Shown piece by piece: positions 35,488 through 46,520 of a DNA stretch of 64,000 nucleotides. The stretch lies in the NCBI GenBank assembly GCA_964017045.1, contig OZ024806.1, forward strand, positions 24,755,503 to 24,819,502, in the 5' to 3' direction. The notes below the pieces were generated by a model. The model was not told the DNA's origin, did no database searches, and worked only from the letters and a program-made list of their open reading frames with translations. Made by a program: the position numbers and the translations under genes. This stretch comes from Omphiscola glabra (taxonomy: Eukaryota > Mollusca > Gastropoda > Lymnaeidae). The first letter of the stretch is position 1, and each line of letters begins with the position of its first letter.

Positions 35488-36483
35488 CAGTAGAACCCGG
35501 TTATGTCGACGGCCTCGGTGTTTGCCAAACAGCGTCGAGATAACCGATGATCGAGATAACCGAAAACCAATATGGCGGCAATATATTAACATGTGCTTGA
35601 AATTTCTTTATGTACTTAATGTGCGTTAATAAATGCAGGTACTTCAGTAATAAATTATATATAATTGTTTAAAAATTACAGCTATTTAGAGCAAATTACA
35701 ATTTTTTTTAAATGAAACAAGAATCAACTGTTTAACTTTAGTACTTTTGAGCTACGAATTTTTAACGTGCGAGTTTGTTGGGTATTTTCTATTATGGACG
35801 AAGCCTCCACATTTTGTGACCTCATTCTGCTGATCGTGTCTTGCGCAATGACTTTAAAGTTTATATAAATAAATGCATCCCCTTATTACTCAAATATTAT
35901 TTAAGGACTACTTAATTTGAACTTTTAACTTTGGCCCATGGCTATTTAATTAAAGCTATCCCTGACCAATGGTTTAATAGCTTTTGTAACACGGCACACT
36001 CTTATGAATGAAACTCTGACGTAGTACCATGGCACAGCCATATTACGCAATTGACTGTGAATGGCTCCCCATGACAACGTTTTGCACCAGCAAATTATGA
36101 TCATTTCTAATATGGACTCTACCGGATTTTTAAACCTCAAATTAAAACATATTTATTTAAATTACTTCTAGGTTCATTATAAAATACACATCCTGTATTT
36201 TGAGAAGTAAATAATTATTTTTAATTATGAAAAACGTGTTTATTTGTTGTTAGCTATTTCTTAAGTATTCAAAAGCCGGTCATGGAGATCGAGATAACCG
36301 AGGTTAAGTGGCAACTTTTGCTACCATTTGTGCTCGAGATATCGGGGTTCGGCGAGATAAAAGAATCGACATAAACGATGAAAAACTGCTGAGACAAAGA
36401 GAGAATGTGACGGTTCCACTTCAAAAACTTCGACATAACAGGGTTGGCGAGTAAACCGAGGTCGAGATAAGTGGGTTCGACTG
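35488..36483. mobile_element. Pogo/Tigger-like MITE, 996 bp
   Basis: Starts cagtagaacccggttatgtc and ends with the inverse of cagtcgaacccacttatctc. The terminal inverted repeat extends over about 35 bases at roughly 80% identity. TA flanks both ends (35486-35487 and 36484-36485), the target duplication of Tc1/mariner/pogo elements. Subterminal gtcgagataaccgatgatcg and gatcgagataaccgaggtta blocks recur at both ends, which could be transposase binding sites. The interior is AT-rich with no transposase frame, so the element is non-autonomous. Confidence 0.85.
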
Positions 36484-36485
36484 TA

Positions 36486-37782
36486 TATTATATTTGACAC
36501 ATAGCAGTGGAAAATGTACGAGTCCGGCGTGGTGTCGGAATGTATTTGCAGTCAAAGGCATGCACTTCAAGGTTGAGTCAAATTGTATTGGTGGTTTGAT
36601 TCATACATTCGAAGTTATTAGTGTCGGTTTACACGATCACATTTTCCTTCAATCATTTGATGCAATTCGTGTATGAAGCCTTGTTGCAGCTTTCAAATTA
36701 CAATTTGATCGAATTGCTCCCCTCCCTTACCCCCCCCCCCAGCAAAAAAATAAATAATAATAAATCACGCACAAAATAGTGCGTTCATACAACAATTTGA
36801 CGCGACGTTTGATCGTGTGAATTGGCGCTTAGACTTGTATCTCAACCTTCAACTTTTAAACGATGTTTGGTATTTAGGTGGGGCGTGGGGCTGATGGGTT
36901 AAGAAAGCCTGATTTAAGACAAGCTTCTGGAGGGCTCACCAAAGTAATCTTTACTCTCACCAAAGTAACCACTGAATTTATCCTCGTGACTTAATCAGAC
37001 TTGATCTCATATGTCTGACTTTTATCTAAGGGAGCCCCAAAGTAACAGTAACTCTTATCAAAAAAGGACTCCAAAACGATAGCTATATTATCTCATATTT
37101 GTGCACATTCAACCACGGCCAAATTAAACAGGTGCAGATAGCTATCATAGATGACCAATAACGTTTGAGCAGTGGACATTTCTGTAATTCATTAAAACAG
37201 TAGCGTATATAAAACCTGCTATCCCAAAAGCTGTTTAAAAACGCAACAAAATCATTAAAATATATATATATATTTATGTTTTTACCACCCAAACCATATA
37301 ATCATACAGAAGATTACTTAGTCACAAACACTATGTGTAAATAAAACATTATAAAAAGTTCAACTGTAATATGATCATACAGAATACAAATGTAGGCGTT
37401 TTGGCAAATGTCTTCATCGGTACAAAGCCAATTATTCATATAATTAAATTGGCATATGTCTTCTGTATGAACATTACTAAAGCTGAGATTATATTATTTC
37501 ATTTACACAAATTGTTTTTGTCTAATTAATCTAAGTGAAGGCTTCATCGCAGTTTAACACTCGTGTCATACAGCAGAGCTGGTTGTAATATTGGATCCAA
37601 TGATTCAGATTCAGATAACAGTGAAGCTGAAGACATTGAAAATACTTTCAGAAGTAATGTTTGTAACAAAAGGGAATCCTGGAATGTTTATAGAATAATA
37701 GATGTGTTGCTATAACACATTTCATCCCAATTGGTATTTAAATATTGTCACAAAGAGGTAAAACTTGATGAAACTAATAGAC
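36486..37782. other. Unassigned, with one acidic coding-like fragment
   Basis: At about 37605-37712 the plus strand reads DSDSDNSEAEDIENTFRSN, then 16 more codons before a stop. The S/D/E-rich start resembles the N-terminus of some DNA-transposon proteins, but nothing around it supports an assignment. A poly-C lies near 36730. Confidence 0.3.
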
Positions 37783-38025
37783 AGGGTTGTTGTGAACTAG
37801 AGTTAGCCTGATGTTTTGTAATGAAAGTTGTTCATGCATGGTGAGAGTTTGTATGAGAACCACTGTTGATAGTTTGAATACTTTTTGGGTGCGTGAGTTG
37901 TTATAAGTGTAGTGTTTTAGCTGAATGATCATTGACTGACAGGGAAATAGTAATAAACAAGTGCGTGGATAAAAGGAGTGTGTTAGTCAGTCGAGAGAGA
38001 GGACAAGAGATTTTTTAAGAGAGAC
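37783..38025 (+). mobile_element. Solo LTR, left part (interrupted by a LINE)
   Basis: Target duplication agggt (37783-37787), then tgttgtgaactag begins the LTR at 37788. A TATA-like ggataaaagg (37967-37976) marks a U3 promoter. It is cut at 38025 by an inserted LINE and continues at 39607. Together the two parts make an LTR of about 423 bases with TGTT...AACA ends and the same 5-base duplication on the far side. No internal retroelement genes remain, so it is a solo LTR from recombination. Confidence 0.8.
38015..38025. repeat. LINE target-site duplication, left copy
   Basis: ttaagagagac is repeated exactly at 39596-39606. The two copies bracket the LINE insertion. Confidence 0.85.
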
Positions 38026-39595
38026 TAAGTCATTAAAATGGGACAAGTCACCCACGTATCTGGGTATAAAGCTGGACCAGAAACTCCAGCTGCATAACCA
38101 TGTACGGGAACTCGGCGCTCGAGCCACGTCGAAACTCAGCCTGGTCAAAAAACTTGCTAGCACTACCTGGGGAGCCGATGCAAGACTCCTGAGAGCTCTC
38201 TATCTCGGGAGTGTAAGAGGTGCCATTGACTACAGCCTCCCGGTTCAGGCTTTCGCAAGCCGCACGGCTCTAGAGAGCGTGGATCGGATACAAAATCTAG
38301 CTCTAAGATTTGTATGCGGGGCGTTACGCTCCACACCCACGGCTGCTGTGGAAATTATTTCAGACATAGAACCACTACACATTAGGAGGGACAAGGCTAT
38401 CCTAACGACCGTTGAGCGCTACCGTCGAATGGAAAAGACGGAACCCTGTTTTCAACTCCAAGACCGTTGGGTAAAGCGGACAAGGCTTAAGAGACCCTCC
38501 TTCATGGATGCGGTCTATGCACTCGAGGAAAAGCACCCTTTACCAGAAAACAGGGAGAAAATACGCCTGATCCAGGAGAGATCACCACTGGATAGTTGCG
38601 AACCACCTGATGTTCGTCTGACCCTGTCACACACAGCAGTTACTAAGTCGAGCCCCCAAAATGAGCAAAAGGGAGCTGCACTAGAGACAATTGAGGCCTT
38701 TGGAGACGACAGGGTACAAGTCTTCACAGACGGCGCCTATCTCGCCAGCGAAAAGCGGTCGGGTTACGGTACACTCATCCAGTATCCTAAGGGGATACCT
38801 CCAATTTAGGAGATTTCAGACCCAAGTGGCACAAATAGCACTGCAACTGATGCATAGATAGAGGCTATATTGATGGGCTTGAAACAAGTGCGCCGTAGAC
38901 TAGCCAGACGCAAACCACTTCCACCCATCGTAGTGTTCACCGATTCACAATGTGCTCTGGAAATTGTGAAGAGGAGCTCTATGAACACGAAAATGGTGAA
39001 CGCAATTATGGAGCTCGTGCGAGACATACAGTCACATGGAGGACAAGTGACCCTTCAATGGATCCCAGGACATGTGGGGATTCCACCACAAGACAGAGCC
39101 GACTGTCTTGCGAGGCAAGGCTCTTCCCAGCCTCAACCTAACCGGCCAATGACCCAACTGGGGGCCCAAGCCTGGATCAAGGACCTCTGCCACGAGGATT
39201 GGTTAAAAGAATGGGAACAGGGGAACACGGCCCGTAAGCTTTATCGGAACATGCCCAAAAATAACTGCAAATGCGATGAGTGGTGGAGTCTTAAACGCCA
39301 CCACCAGAGTCTCATCACTCAGATGAGAACAGAGCATTGCCCTACCCGCAGCTATTTGAATAGATTACACCCATTGCGGGACCCGAGCTACCGCCACTGT
39401 GGTCAGGCACCGGAGACAATCGAGCACCTTCTAGCCGAGTGCTCAACGCTGGCGACTGGCGTGACTGGGGTCCTCCCAGCCAACCATGTCGAGAGTCTGA
39501 TTTACGGGACTGCCCACCAGATGAGGCAGGCCTGTACCTTACTTGCCGGGGCCATAAAAGAGCAATAGCTCGGCCCTTTCCAATGAATGTAATAA
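38026..39595 (+). mobile_element. 5'-truncated LINE with RNase H (I-like clade)
   Basis: The insertion is bounded by an 11-base duplication and ends aatgaatgtaataa, similar to the TAA-type tails of I-like elements. It is cut at the 5' side, keeping only the end of the RT and the RNase H. Base composition is clearly more GC-rich than the flanks, and one frame is nearly intact. It landed inside a solo LTR and so is younger than it. Confidence 0.88.
38039..39568 (+). pseudogene. RT C-terminal region, RNase H and zinc-knuckle tail, two stops
   Basis: A single frame from 38039 starts within RT thumb sequence (PTYLGIKLDQKLQLHNHV, then TTWGADARLLRALYLGSVRG). RNase H follows: first acidic residue in VFTDGAY (38729-38731), third in VFTDSQCA (38942-38944), then WIPGHVGIPPQDRAD. 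Stops TAG lie at 38807-38809 and 38855-38857. The second falls where the family's AE(I/V)EA motif has its catalytic glutamate (TDA-stop-IEAI). The C-terminus has HCGQAPETIEHLLAEC, a C..C...H...C-like tail lacking the first cysteine (PSY). RNase H would remove the RNA strand during element copying; this copy cannot. Confidence 0.88.
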
Positions 39596-39606
39596 TTAAG
39601 AGAGAC
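39596..39606. repeat. LINE target-site duplication, right copy
   Basis: ttaagagagac, identical to 38015-38025. Confidence 0.85.
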
Positions 39607-39796
39607 CGGGAGATTTATTAAGGAAGACAGGAGATTGCATGGAGAGATTGCATAGACAGATTATTATGTCATAAAGTAGTATACGTGTACTCTGAAGCGT
39701 GTTGTCTCTTCATGTCGGAGAAAGACAGTTATTGTGGAGTTATTGTGAAGTGTACCAACAAAACCCTAGACAACGAAAGTACGACGTAACAAGGGT
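39607..39796 (+). mobile_element. Solo LTR, right part
   Basis: Continues the LTR after the LINE and ends gacgtaaca at 39791, followed by the target duplication agggt (39792-39796). The sequence ccctagacaacgaaagtacg is close to the 3' part of the LTR at 17508-18084, so the two belong to related families. Confidence 0.8.
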
Positions 39797-40655
39797 GTAG
39801 GCAGTAAATTTGTTTTCAAGTGAAATAATAAGAAATTTAGAGATCCAACTCCCTTTGATTCCAACCAAAAATTTTTAGAAACTAGTTTAAAAATCAATTA
39901 TATTTCTTTGCCATGCTATCCATTGGAATAGACCTCGAAGATTTGTGAACGTTTTGTGCACTGAAGAGCTTACCACAATCAGTTTTAAAAAATGTTTTTA
40001 TAAAAAACCAAATCATTGAGTCTATTAAAAAGTCTGCTATTAATGCACAAACAAGCCAACATGGGAGGAAAAAACTGCAGAAATTGAAATATAATATTGC
40101 AAATATTCCCAAATCAGAGGCAGAAAATATTTGCGGATGTGCATTTATCCAACATAAATAAAAACAACAAACTTTAAATATCGTATGCTCCAGAATCAGA
40201 GATTGTTAGCAGGAATATTAACGCATCTGTGGAACTTCGATCCCAAATAGGCCTAGCAACTTTGAATAGTTATGTAAGTGAAAATGTTCTGGATACAAGT
40301 GTGCTTTCTAAAGTATGTGAGTATGTGAATATTGAGCAAAGAAAGACAACAATGGAAAAGAAGTCAGGAATCCCAAGGAATGTACTACTATTCATAAGGG
40401 CGCATCCGGTGGATTTGAGGCATCAATAGCTGTTGCCTTATGTTCAATAGAGAAATATAGATTCAGGTGAACACTAGATTCATAGGTCATCTGAAAATTG
40501 AAAAAAATAGAATGTGTAGGTCATGTGATAAGCCATCATTAATTGTCACCGTCAACCCCCCCCCCTTTTTTTTTTCCCCGGCCTATTGTATCTTAGTCTG
40601 TTACCAAATAAATCGGTTACGACGTACAGCTTTCGATATGTGTGACACATGCTAG
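39797..40655. other. Unassigned, coding-like traces
   Basis: At 40225-40427 the plus strand has an open frame with VELRSQIGLATLNSYVSENV and a lysine/arginine-rich continuation. I do not recognise it. It may be part of a decayed transposon. A poly-C and poly-T pair lies at 40556-40576. Confidence 0.3.
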
Positions 40656-40659
40656 AACC

Positions 40660-40912
40660 CCAAGTAAGGACAACTAGTCGATTGCCCCAATTAAGAAATA
40701 CTAGGCTAGGTATCCAAGTAAGGACTACTTGTCTAGTGCCTAAAGTAAGAAATACTAGGCTAATACCCCAAGTTAGATATACTAGGCTGGTGCCCCAAGT
40801 AAGAAATACTAGGCAAGTGCACCAAGTAAGGACAACAAGTCTAGTGCTCAAGTAAGAAATACTAGTATAGTTCACCAAGTAAGAAATACTAGGCTAGTGC
40901 CCCAAATAAGTA
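40660..40912. repeat. 27-bp minisatellite, about 9-10 copies
   Basis: The unit has aagtaagaaatactaggcta and gtgcccc. Starts at 40662, 40689, 40716 and 40743 are 27 bases apart. Moderately diverged. Confidence 0.9.
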
Positions 40913-41060
40913 CAACTAGGCTAGTCAGAGGCTAAAGATTGCACTCTGGGTATTGCGTTACCACACAAGATGAGAACACCTGTTATTATTGACAATGCTC
41001 TTACAGAAGGCTTACATGCCGGTGCATTTAACAAGAGGTAATTAAAAACGGGTCCTGGAA

Positions 41061-41199
41061 GGTTCAAACACAGGTTTTAAGGCGGAGCCGCTGCATTACG
41101 ATGAGCTCAAACTCTTTGCTCTTAGAATGGTTCAAACACAGGTTTTAAGGCAGAGCCGCTGCATTACGATGAGCGCAAATTCTTTGCTCTTCGAATTGG
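41061..41199. repeat. ~69 bp two-copy tandem duplication
   Basis: ggttcaaacacaggttttaa, gagccgctgcattacgatga and ttctttgctctt appear twice in order. Confidence 0.85.
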
Positions 41200-41344
41200 A
41201 AATAATTGGCAGGACATCAACATTTAACTGATATCTGTCTGACTTTAGCTCTCTTTTTCTGTCTTTATCTCTCTCTCTCTCTCTGTTTGTCTTTTTCTCT
41301 CTGCCTTGCTCTCTTTTCTTCTCTATAATTTTCTCTAACACTCC

Positions 41345-41455
41345 TTCTCTTTATCTTGGTTCGTTTGTTGTAATAGTTTTACAGCAATCTTTCGATGAGA
41401 CATTCTTGGTTCGTTTGTTGTAATAGTTTTACAGCAATCTTTGGATGAGACATTA
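41345..41455. repeat. ~55 bp two-copy tandem duplication
   Basis: cttggttcgtttgttgtaat and agttttacagcaatcttt appear twice with one base different (tcgatgag / tggatgag). A CT-rich microsatellite lies just upstream at 41262-41330. Confidence 0.85.
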
Positions 41456-42048
41456 CCAGTTGGTGTGTTTTGTCTAAAAGAGGCGAGCTCCTATACATGC
41501 AATCTGTTCAGCCATGGCGAACTTGTAAGACACACATGACGTGTCTTTATACTGCCACCCGTGTAGCAAAGGCTAGGCTGTGGCACGAACAGAACATCTA
41601 CCTATATTTAACCTTTCGTAATAATGGATATGTTATAGCAAAGAGAGAATACGTTCTCATAAGTTATCCCATACAATATATGTATTTATATATTGAGATT
41701 TTTCCGTCCCATCACACATATATAAAGTTGGTAATTAAAATTAGCAAAGAAACACACCAAACACCATAGTAAACGTTTAGTAACACAAATACATTCTTTT
41801 ACAAGCCCCTGCACTATGTTATTGTTATAATGCTTAACTACAGTACGACTCATTTTAAAACACGCAAACAAATATTGTCTCTTAACATTGATGCATTATA
41901 ATCATAATAACACGTATTACCTTTCATTTAGAGAAGATGGTTGCACTCAACAGGGAATATTTGGCTTAAACATTATTTCAAATATTTACAAATAAAATAT
42001 ACCAATGGAAAAAACTCACGAAAAAACCCTAAGCAAACCAACTTCGAA
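41456..42048. other. Unassigned sequence
   Basis: Short open frames only. No recognised gene. Confidence 0.4.
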
Positions 42049-42410
42049 AAGTCTGTGATGAAAAGAGAAAAATGCATAAAAACAAAACCCAGCTTGGAAA
42101 AGTCTGTGATGAAAAGAGAAAAATGCATAAAAACAAAACCCAGCTTGGAAAGTCTGTGATGAAAAGAGAAAAATGCATAAAAACAAAACCCAGCTTGGAA
42201 AAGTCTGTGATGAAAAGAGAAAAATGCATAAAAACAAAACCCAGCTTGGAAAAGTCTGTGATGAAAAGAGAAAAATGCATAAAAACAAAACCCAGCTTGG
42301 AAAAGTCTGTGATGAAAAGAGAAAAATGCATAAAAACAAAACCCAGCTTGGAAAAGTCTGTGATGAAAAGAGAAAAATGCATAAAAACAAAACCCAGCTT
42401 GGAAAAGTCT
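42049..42410. repeat. 51-bp minisatellite, 7 near-identical copies
   Basis: aagtctgtgatgaaaagaga starts at 42049, 42100, 42150, 42201, 42252, 42303 and 42354; one unit is 50 bases, the rest 51. Long frames are open on both strands because 51 is a multiple of three. The 50-base unit shifts them, which argues against coding. Confidence 0.95.
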
Positions 42411-44154
42411 AAAATACACCTGAGATAAAAAGATAAAATTGTATTAAAAAATAGCTTGTGAAAAGTCTAAGAGGCAAACATGTTTAATAAATAATACGAT
42501 GTGCCACTATAATTTATTATTTTCATTATTAAGCTTACAAATATTAGCGCTTTACACCGAAATGACATCCAGAGCATGGCCGGGTCAACTGAACACCCCC
42601 TCCCATGTCCCTCCTAGTTACGCCCTGGTCTCGGTCTCCCCCCCCCCACCCACACACACTTTACAAGGCGAAAAAAAACATTTCTTCGTGCATGCATTCC
42701 CCATTCGCTGACAGGAGCTTGAGTCAACGGCCAAGGAACGTCCTAATCCGCCGTCAGCTGCGTCTGGGAGAACGGCCTGCAGGGTCCATACACAAACATT
42801 GTTAGTGATTGTAAAATTGTGTTTTAAATTTGTTTTTTTCTTTTTCTTCTTATTTCTTCATTTTTCTTCGTTTCTCTTCGTTTATCTCCATCTCACAAAT
42901 AAGACAGACGGCAATTCTATTTGTTTTGTAAATGTAGTCTGTAATGTCAACATGACCCCCGACCAGCAAACACCTCTCACCATTTTTTATGAATCAAACA
43001 ACTAAGAATGAAAGCATTACATAATTATTCTCAAAATACCCCCCACACACACACACACACACACACCTTCGGTTCGTAGAGATTTTCGAGTCTTCGCTCG
43101 CAATTTACTTTCTGATTTTTTAAATTTTTGTTTCGTTTTTCCATACTAGTTATATATTTTATTTCGTTAATGTTTCGGAATAGGTTTTTTAAAATTCTTA
43201 TCTCTTGTGTATTTGTTCTATTTGCTTGTTTATATCACGATAAAAGTACGGTATTTAGAGAATAACATTTTAATTGTAATGTCTGGCATTGACTCTGTGG
43301 TCCTTCACCGGTCGTTACCATGTAACAGTGTTGATTTTTTAGATTCAGCTTATATTTCAGATTAGACCAGCACTATAAATTTCTACATTAATTTGAATAA
43401 ATCTATTCATCAATCTATTTTATTGTTTTAACCTTTATACTTGCTAGTATGGTATGAGCTTGGTAAGCTTATTTTAACAACGAAATATATATGCACATTT
43501 TTAAAAAAAAAAAAAGTTTTCTCAGTGGTTAACGACGTGACTACCAACTATGGCACTATAATAGAAACGATTCAAAAACTATAATAAAAAAATTAGCAAG
43601 TCAATCATTTCTCCTCTTAAATTAAGCTGTGGCGACAATTGAATTTCACTTATACAAAATTCACTCACTTAACCATAAAGCAATCTGATTTATTTTAAAA
43701 TCAGTATATAAGTCCCTAGATTATAATAAGAATGCAAAGATGCTGTCTCGTCTTAATTACATTAAAGTCATTTGTCCAGTAATCATACACTAAAATTTAT
43801 TTTCACAATGTTGACATCGAAATTTAAAATAAAACAGTCGATTTTAGTTGTGCTTTTTTTTCCCCCCAATACATGTTTCTAGGAATTAATAACACTGGTA
43901 CGGTCATGAACATTGCATCGTATTTAAACTCTAGAATTGAGATAAAAATCTCAAAATAGTTAATTAACCGTTCAATTGAAAATATTTGTAATTTATGACA
44001 ACAATACCTTTGATATGAAAAATTACATAAGTTAAAATATAAGCAGATATTAATTTAATTTTATAGTTTATACATTTGTTGATTTCCTTATGAAAGAAAA
44101 TCCGGATAATTGTTGTTTTTTTAGCATCCGAGCGTATTCAAATTGATTCGTTTT
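42411..44154. other. AT-rich, nothing recognised
   Basis: Poly-C near 42640, a CA run at 43047-43066 and poly-A near 43504. No gene recognised in 1.7 kb. Confidence 0.45.
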
Positions 44155-44640
44155 ATAATCCTTTACATTAACTTCACTTTCAATTTTTAAAAAAAAAACG
44201 GCTAACTGACCAACTTTCCGTTAACCTGCAGAGCGGAAACTTGGCTAATAGACTCTAAGTTTTCCAAATTTTTTGACGTTGATTAACTAAAAATCCCGAA
44301 AACTGCTCTAAATGAGTTTCTTAAAAAATATAGTGCGTTTGGTGCGTTCTATTTACTTTGGTTTTTTCAATAAATGTTTGGTGAACTAAATCTGCAGGTG
44401 GTTCATAAGTATATTAATATAGTTCAGGGACGTAAAGACAATGTGCTGTATCGAGCCATGATTGGGGGTGCACTAAGTGGGATTCTTATTAAGTGAGTTA
44501 CTTGTATGAATGATTTTTCAATTTTCAGCCCTGCATATACTCCCCCCCCCCCCCACGTTGTTCGATATTACATTTTATCAAGGATTTATAAGAAAAACTT
44601 AGTTTTTAAGGGTTGTTTAATATAGCCTTATATTACCTCA
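44155..44640 (+). repeat. Dispersed ~490 bp repeat, copy 3
   Basis: Shares blocks in order with 28890-29385 and 29386-29890: aatcctttacattaacttca, gcggaaacttggctaataga, ctctaaatgagtttctt, aataaatgtttggtgaacta, gggattcttattaagtgagt and aaggatttataagaaaaact. Confidence 0.7.
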
Positions 44641-44711
44641 ACTCATTCTTGTATATATGCATTTATATATATATATATATATATATATACATGTGTGTGT
44701 GTATATATCAA
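44641..44711. repeat. (TA)n/(TG)n microsatellite
   Basis: TA run at about 44665-44690, then TG. Its 3' end supplies the left target duplication of the next LINE. Confidence 0.85.
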
Positions 44712-45158
44712 GCGTAACAGCCATTTTAATCCAAAGACGCCTCCGCTGGCGTGGGCACGTCAAGCGAATGCAACCTGGTCGCATACCTAAGGAAGTGTTG
44801 TACGGCGAGCTGGCGACATGGAAAAGGTCAGTTGGACGGCCTCGTCTCAGATACTTAGACATATGCAAAAGAGACATGAACAACATCAACATCTCAAATT
44901 GGGAGGACCTGGCGGAGGATCGATCCACATTGCGGGGCATCGTGAAGGCAGGATCACTACGTGCCGAGGAGCTCTACAGGGCAGAAGCAGCTGTAAAGAG
45001 AGCGCAGAGAAAGGCCAGAAAACACTGCTCCACCGCATTCGTTGTGTGGGACATGCAAAAGAGACTGCCACTCGAGGATCGGTCTCACTAGCCACACCAA
45101 GAGCTGCAATCAGAAAAGATAAATCTATCGTCTCTCGTAGACGGAAAGAGTCCATAGA
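44712..45158 (+). mobile_element. 5'-truncated LINE tail with target duplication
   Basis: Flanked by tatatatcaa at 44702-44711 and 45159-45168. Translation gives RRLRWRGHVKRM, then RIPKEVLYGEL, GRPRLRYLDICKRDM and WEDLAEDRSTLR, the conserved C-terminal block of endonuclease/RT LINEs. A frameshift near 45030 moves reading into CGTCKRDCHSRIGLTSH, the Cys/His tail, ending at TAA 45120-45122. A short 3' UTR with tcgtctctcgtagacgga follows. Only about 447 bases were inserted, a typical severe 5' truncation. Confidence 0.85.
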
Positions 45159-46452
45159 TATATATCAAACATGTTAGGTTTTCTCCATTCTAAACCATTT
45201 TTTTAAAAATAGCAAATCAATTTAATTTAGGTTACGTCCTTCGAGATTATTTGAATAGCTGTTAACCGTCTCAAGGCGTTTTGAAATATTGAAAAAGAGC
45301 TAAATTCTTTTTAAAAATGAAGAAAAAAACAAACATAATATACATATGTTATTCCACTAATTTGAACTAAATACAAACATCAACACTTTAATTATACGTT
45401 TGATTTAAAATAACAAAAACTCGGCCATAACTTGGAAAACAAATTTATGTAGAGTTTTTTTTTTATGATTGACTTCTCTTTCCAGGCATTTCCATTTGAA
45501 TTTTTTTTTTGCGCTGATACACATGACGCTCTTGATCGGTCGATTCCCCACATGTCCGGGCAGTCCTGAAAGGTGACTTAAGTTGATGCCCACACAGCCA
45601 CTGCTCCGGTATGCTCCATCGAGAGGGAGGCGGTGATGAGTAAACCAGTGATGGGGTAATAAGAGAAGAGGATTTTAAAAAATCAAAAAAATCTACTCCT
45701 TTGCTTACCCTAACCACCGGTCCCAACTGCTGGGTTTTGGGTTGAAAAGAGGCTAGGTGTTGGGGCCGGGCATGTTGTCAGTAGCACCGTGATCAACGGA
45801 CGGCTATCTTCAGTCGTTAATTTTTTTTAATTTTATTTTGTTTAGTTTTATGCCTGGATGAAATGATTGGTCCCTATACCAGGGACTTTCTTAGTATTGG
45901 CTGTACAACACTTCTTTTATGGATACTTTACAGATTAAAATGTATATCCTTCTTTTTAGTATGCTTTAAATCGTCTTATAAAAAATATTCTTTAAAAAAA
46001 AATCCTTTGTCATCCTTTACCTGTTTCTTTATCATAATTTATAATTACTTTATTATTATTATTAAATATGATTTTATTGATAATTTCACGCCCATCAGAA
46101 AAAAAATTGCTCTAGTCTTAATCTCGAACCCAAAATTTCCCTTCGGCGTCATTGAACCCCTCATAAAAATAATAATAATAGGAATCTGATTTTTTTTTTT
46201 TTTTTTAAAACATGTTTTCTGCTGTAATTTAGAATTTGCACAAACTCTCATCTATAACCATTTGATCTATGCGTACTATTTGAAATTATAGCTGCTTATA
46301 ATTGAAGTGGGGGTGCAGGGTGATTTGATTTGTGTGTAGGGTGGATCAAGTAGTGGATGGTTATGTATGGATAGGTTTTAAGTGTGAGGGTACAGCCAGG
46401 GTGCCATCTTCAGAGGGTTTCGTATTCGTCACTTTTCAAAAACTTTTTTGAG

Positions 46453-46457
<5 letters not shown>
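45159..46457. other. Unassigned sequence
   Basis: A minus-strand open frame (45726-45463) with RWSIPEQWLCGHQ is not recognised. Poly-T and poly-A tracts abound. No supported gene. Confidence 0.35.
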
Positions 46458-46502
<45 letters not shown>

Positions 46503-46520
46503 ATTATAAAGATATATATA
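46458..46520. repeat. (TA)n microsatellite
   Basis: A nearly pure TA run of about 40 bases with an imperfect AT-rich tail. Confidence 0.9.

Noticed and set aside
42016..42428. Long open frames of 79-148 codons on both strands
   Set aside because: Produced by a 51-bp tandem repeat; one 50-bp unit shifts every frame.
45463..45726. 87-codon minus-strand frame with RWSIPEQWLCGHQ
   Set aside because: Not recognised as any family, no splice or context support; left unassigned.
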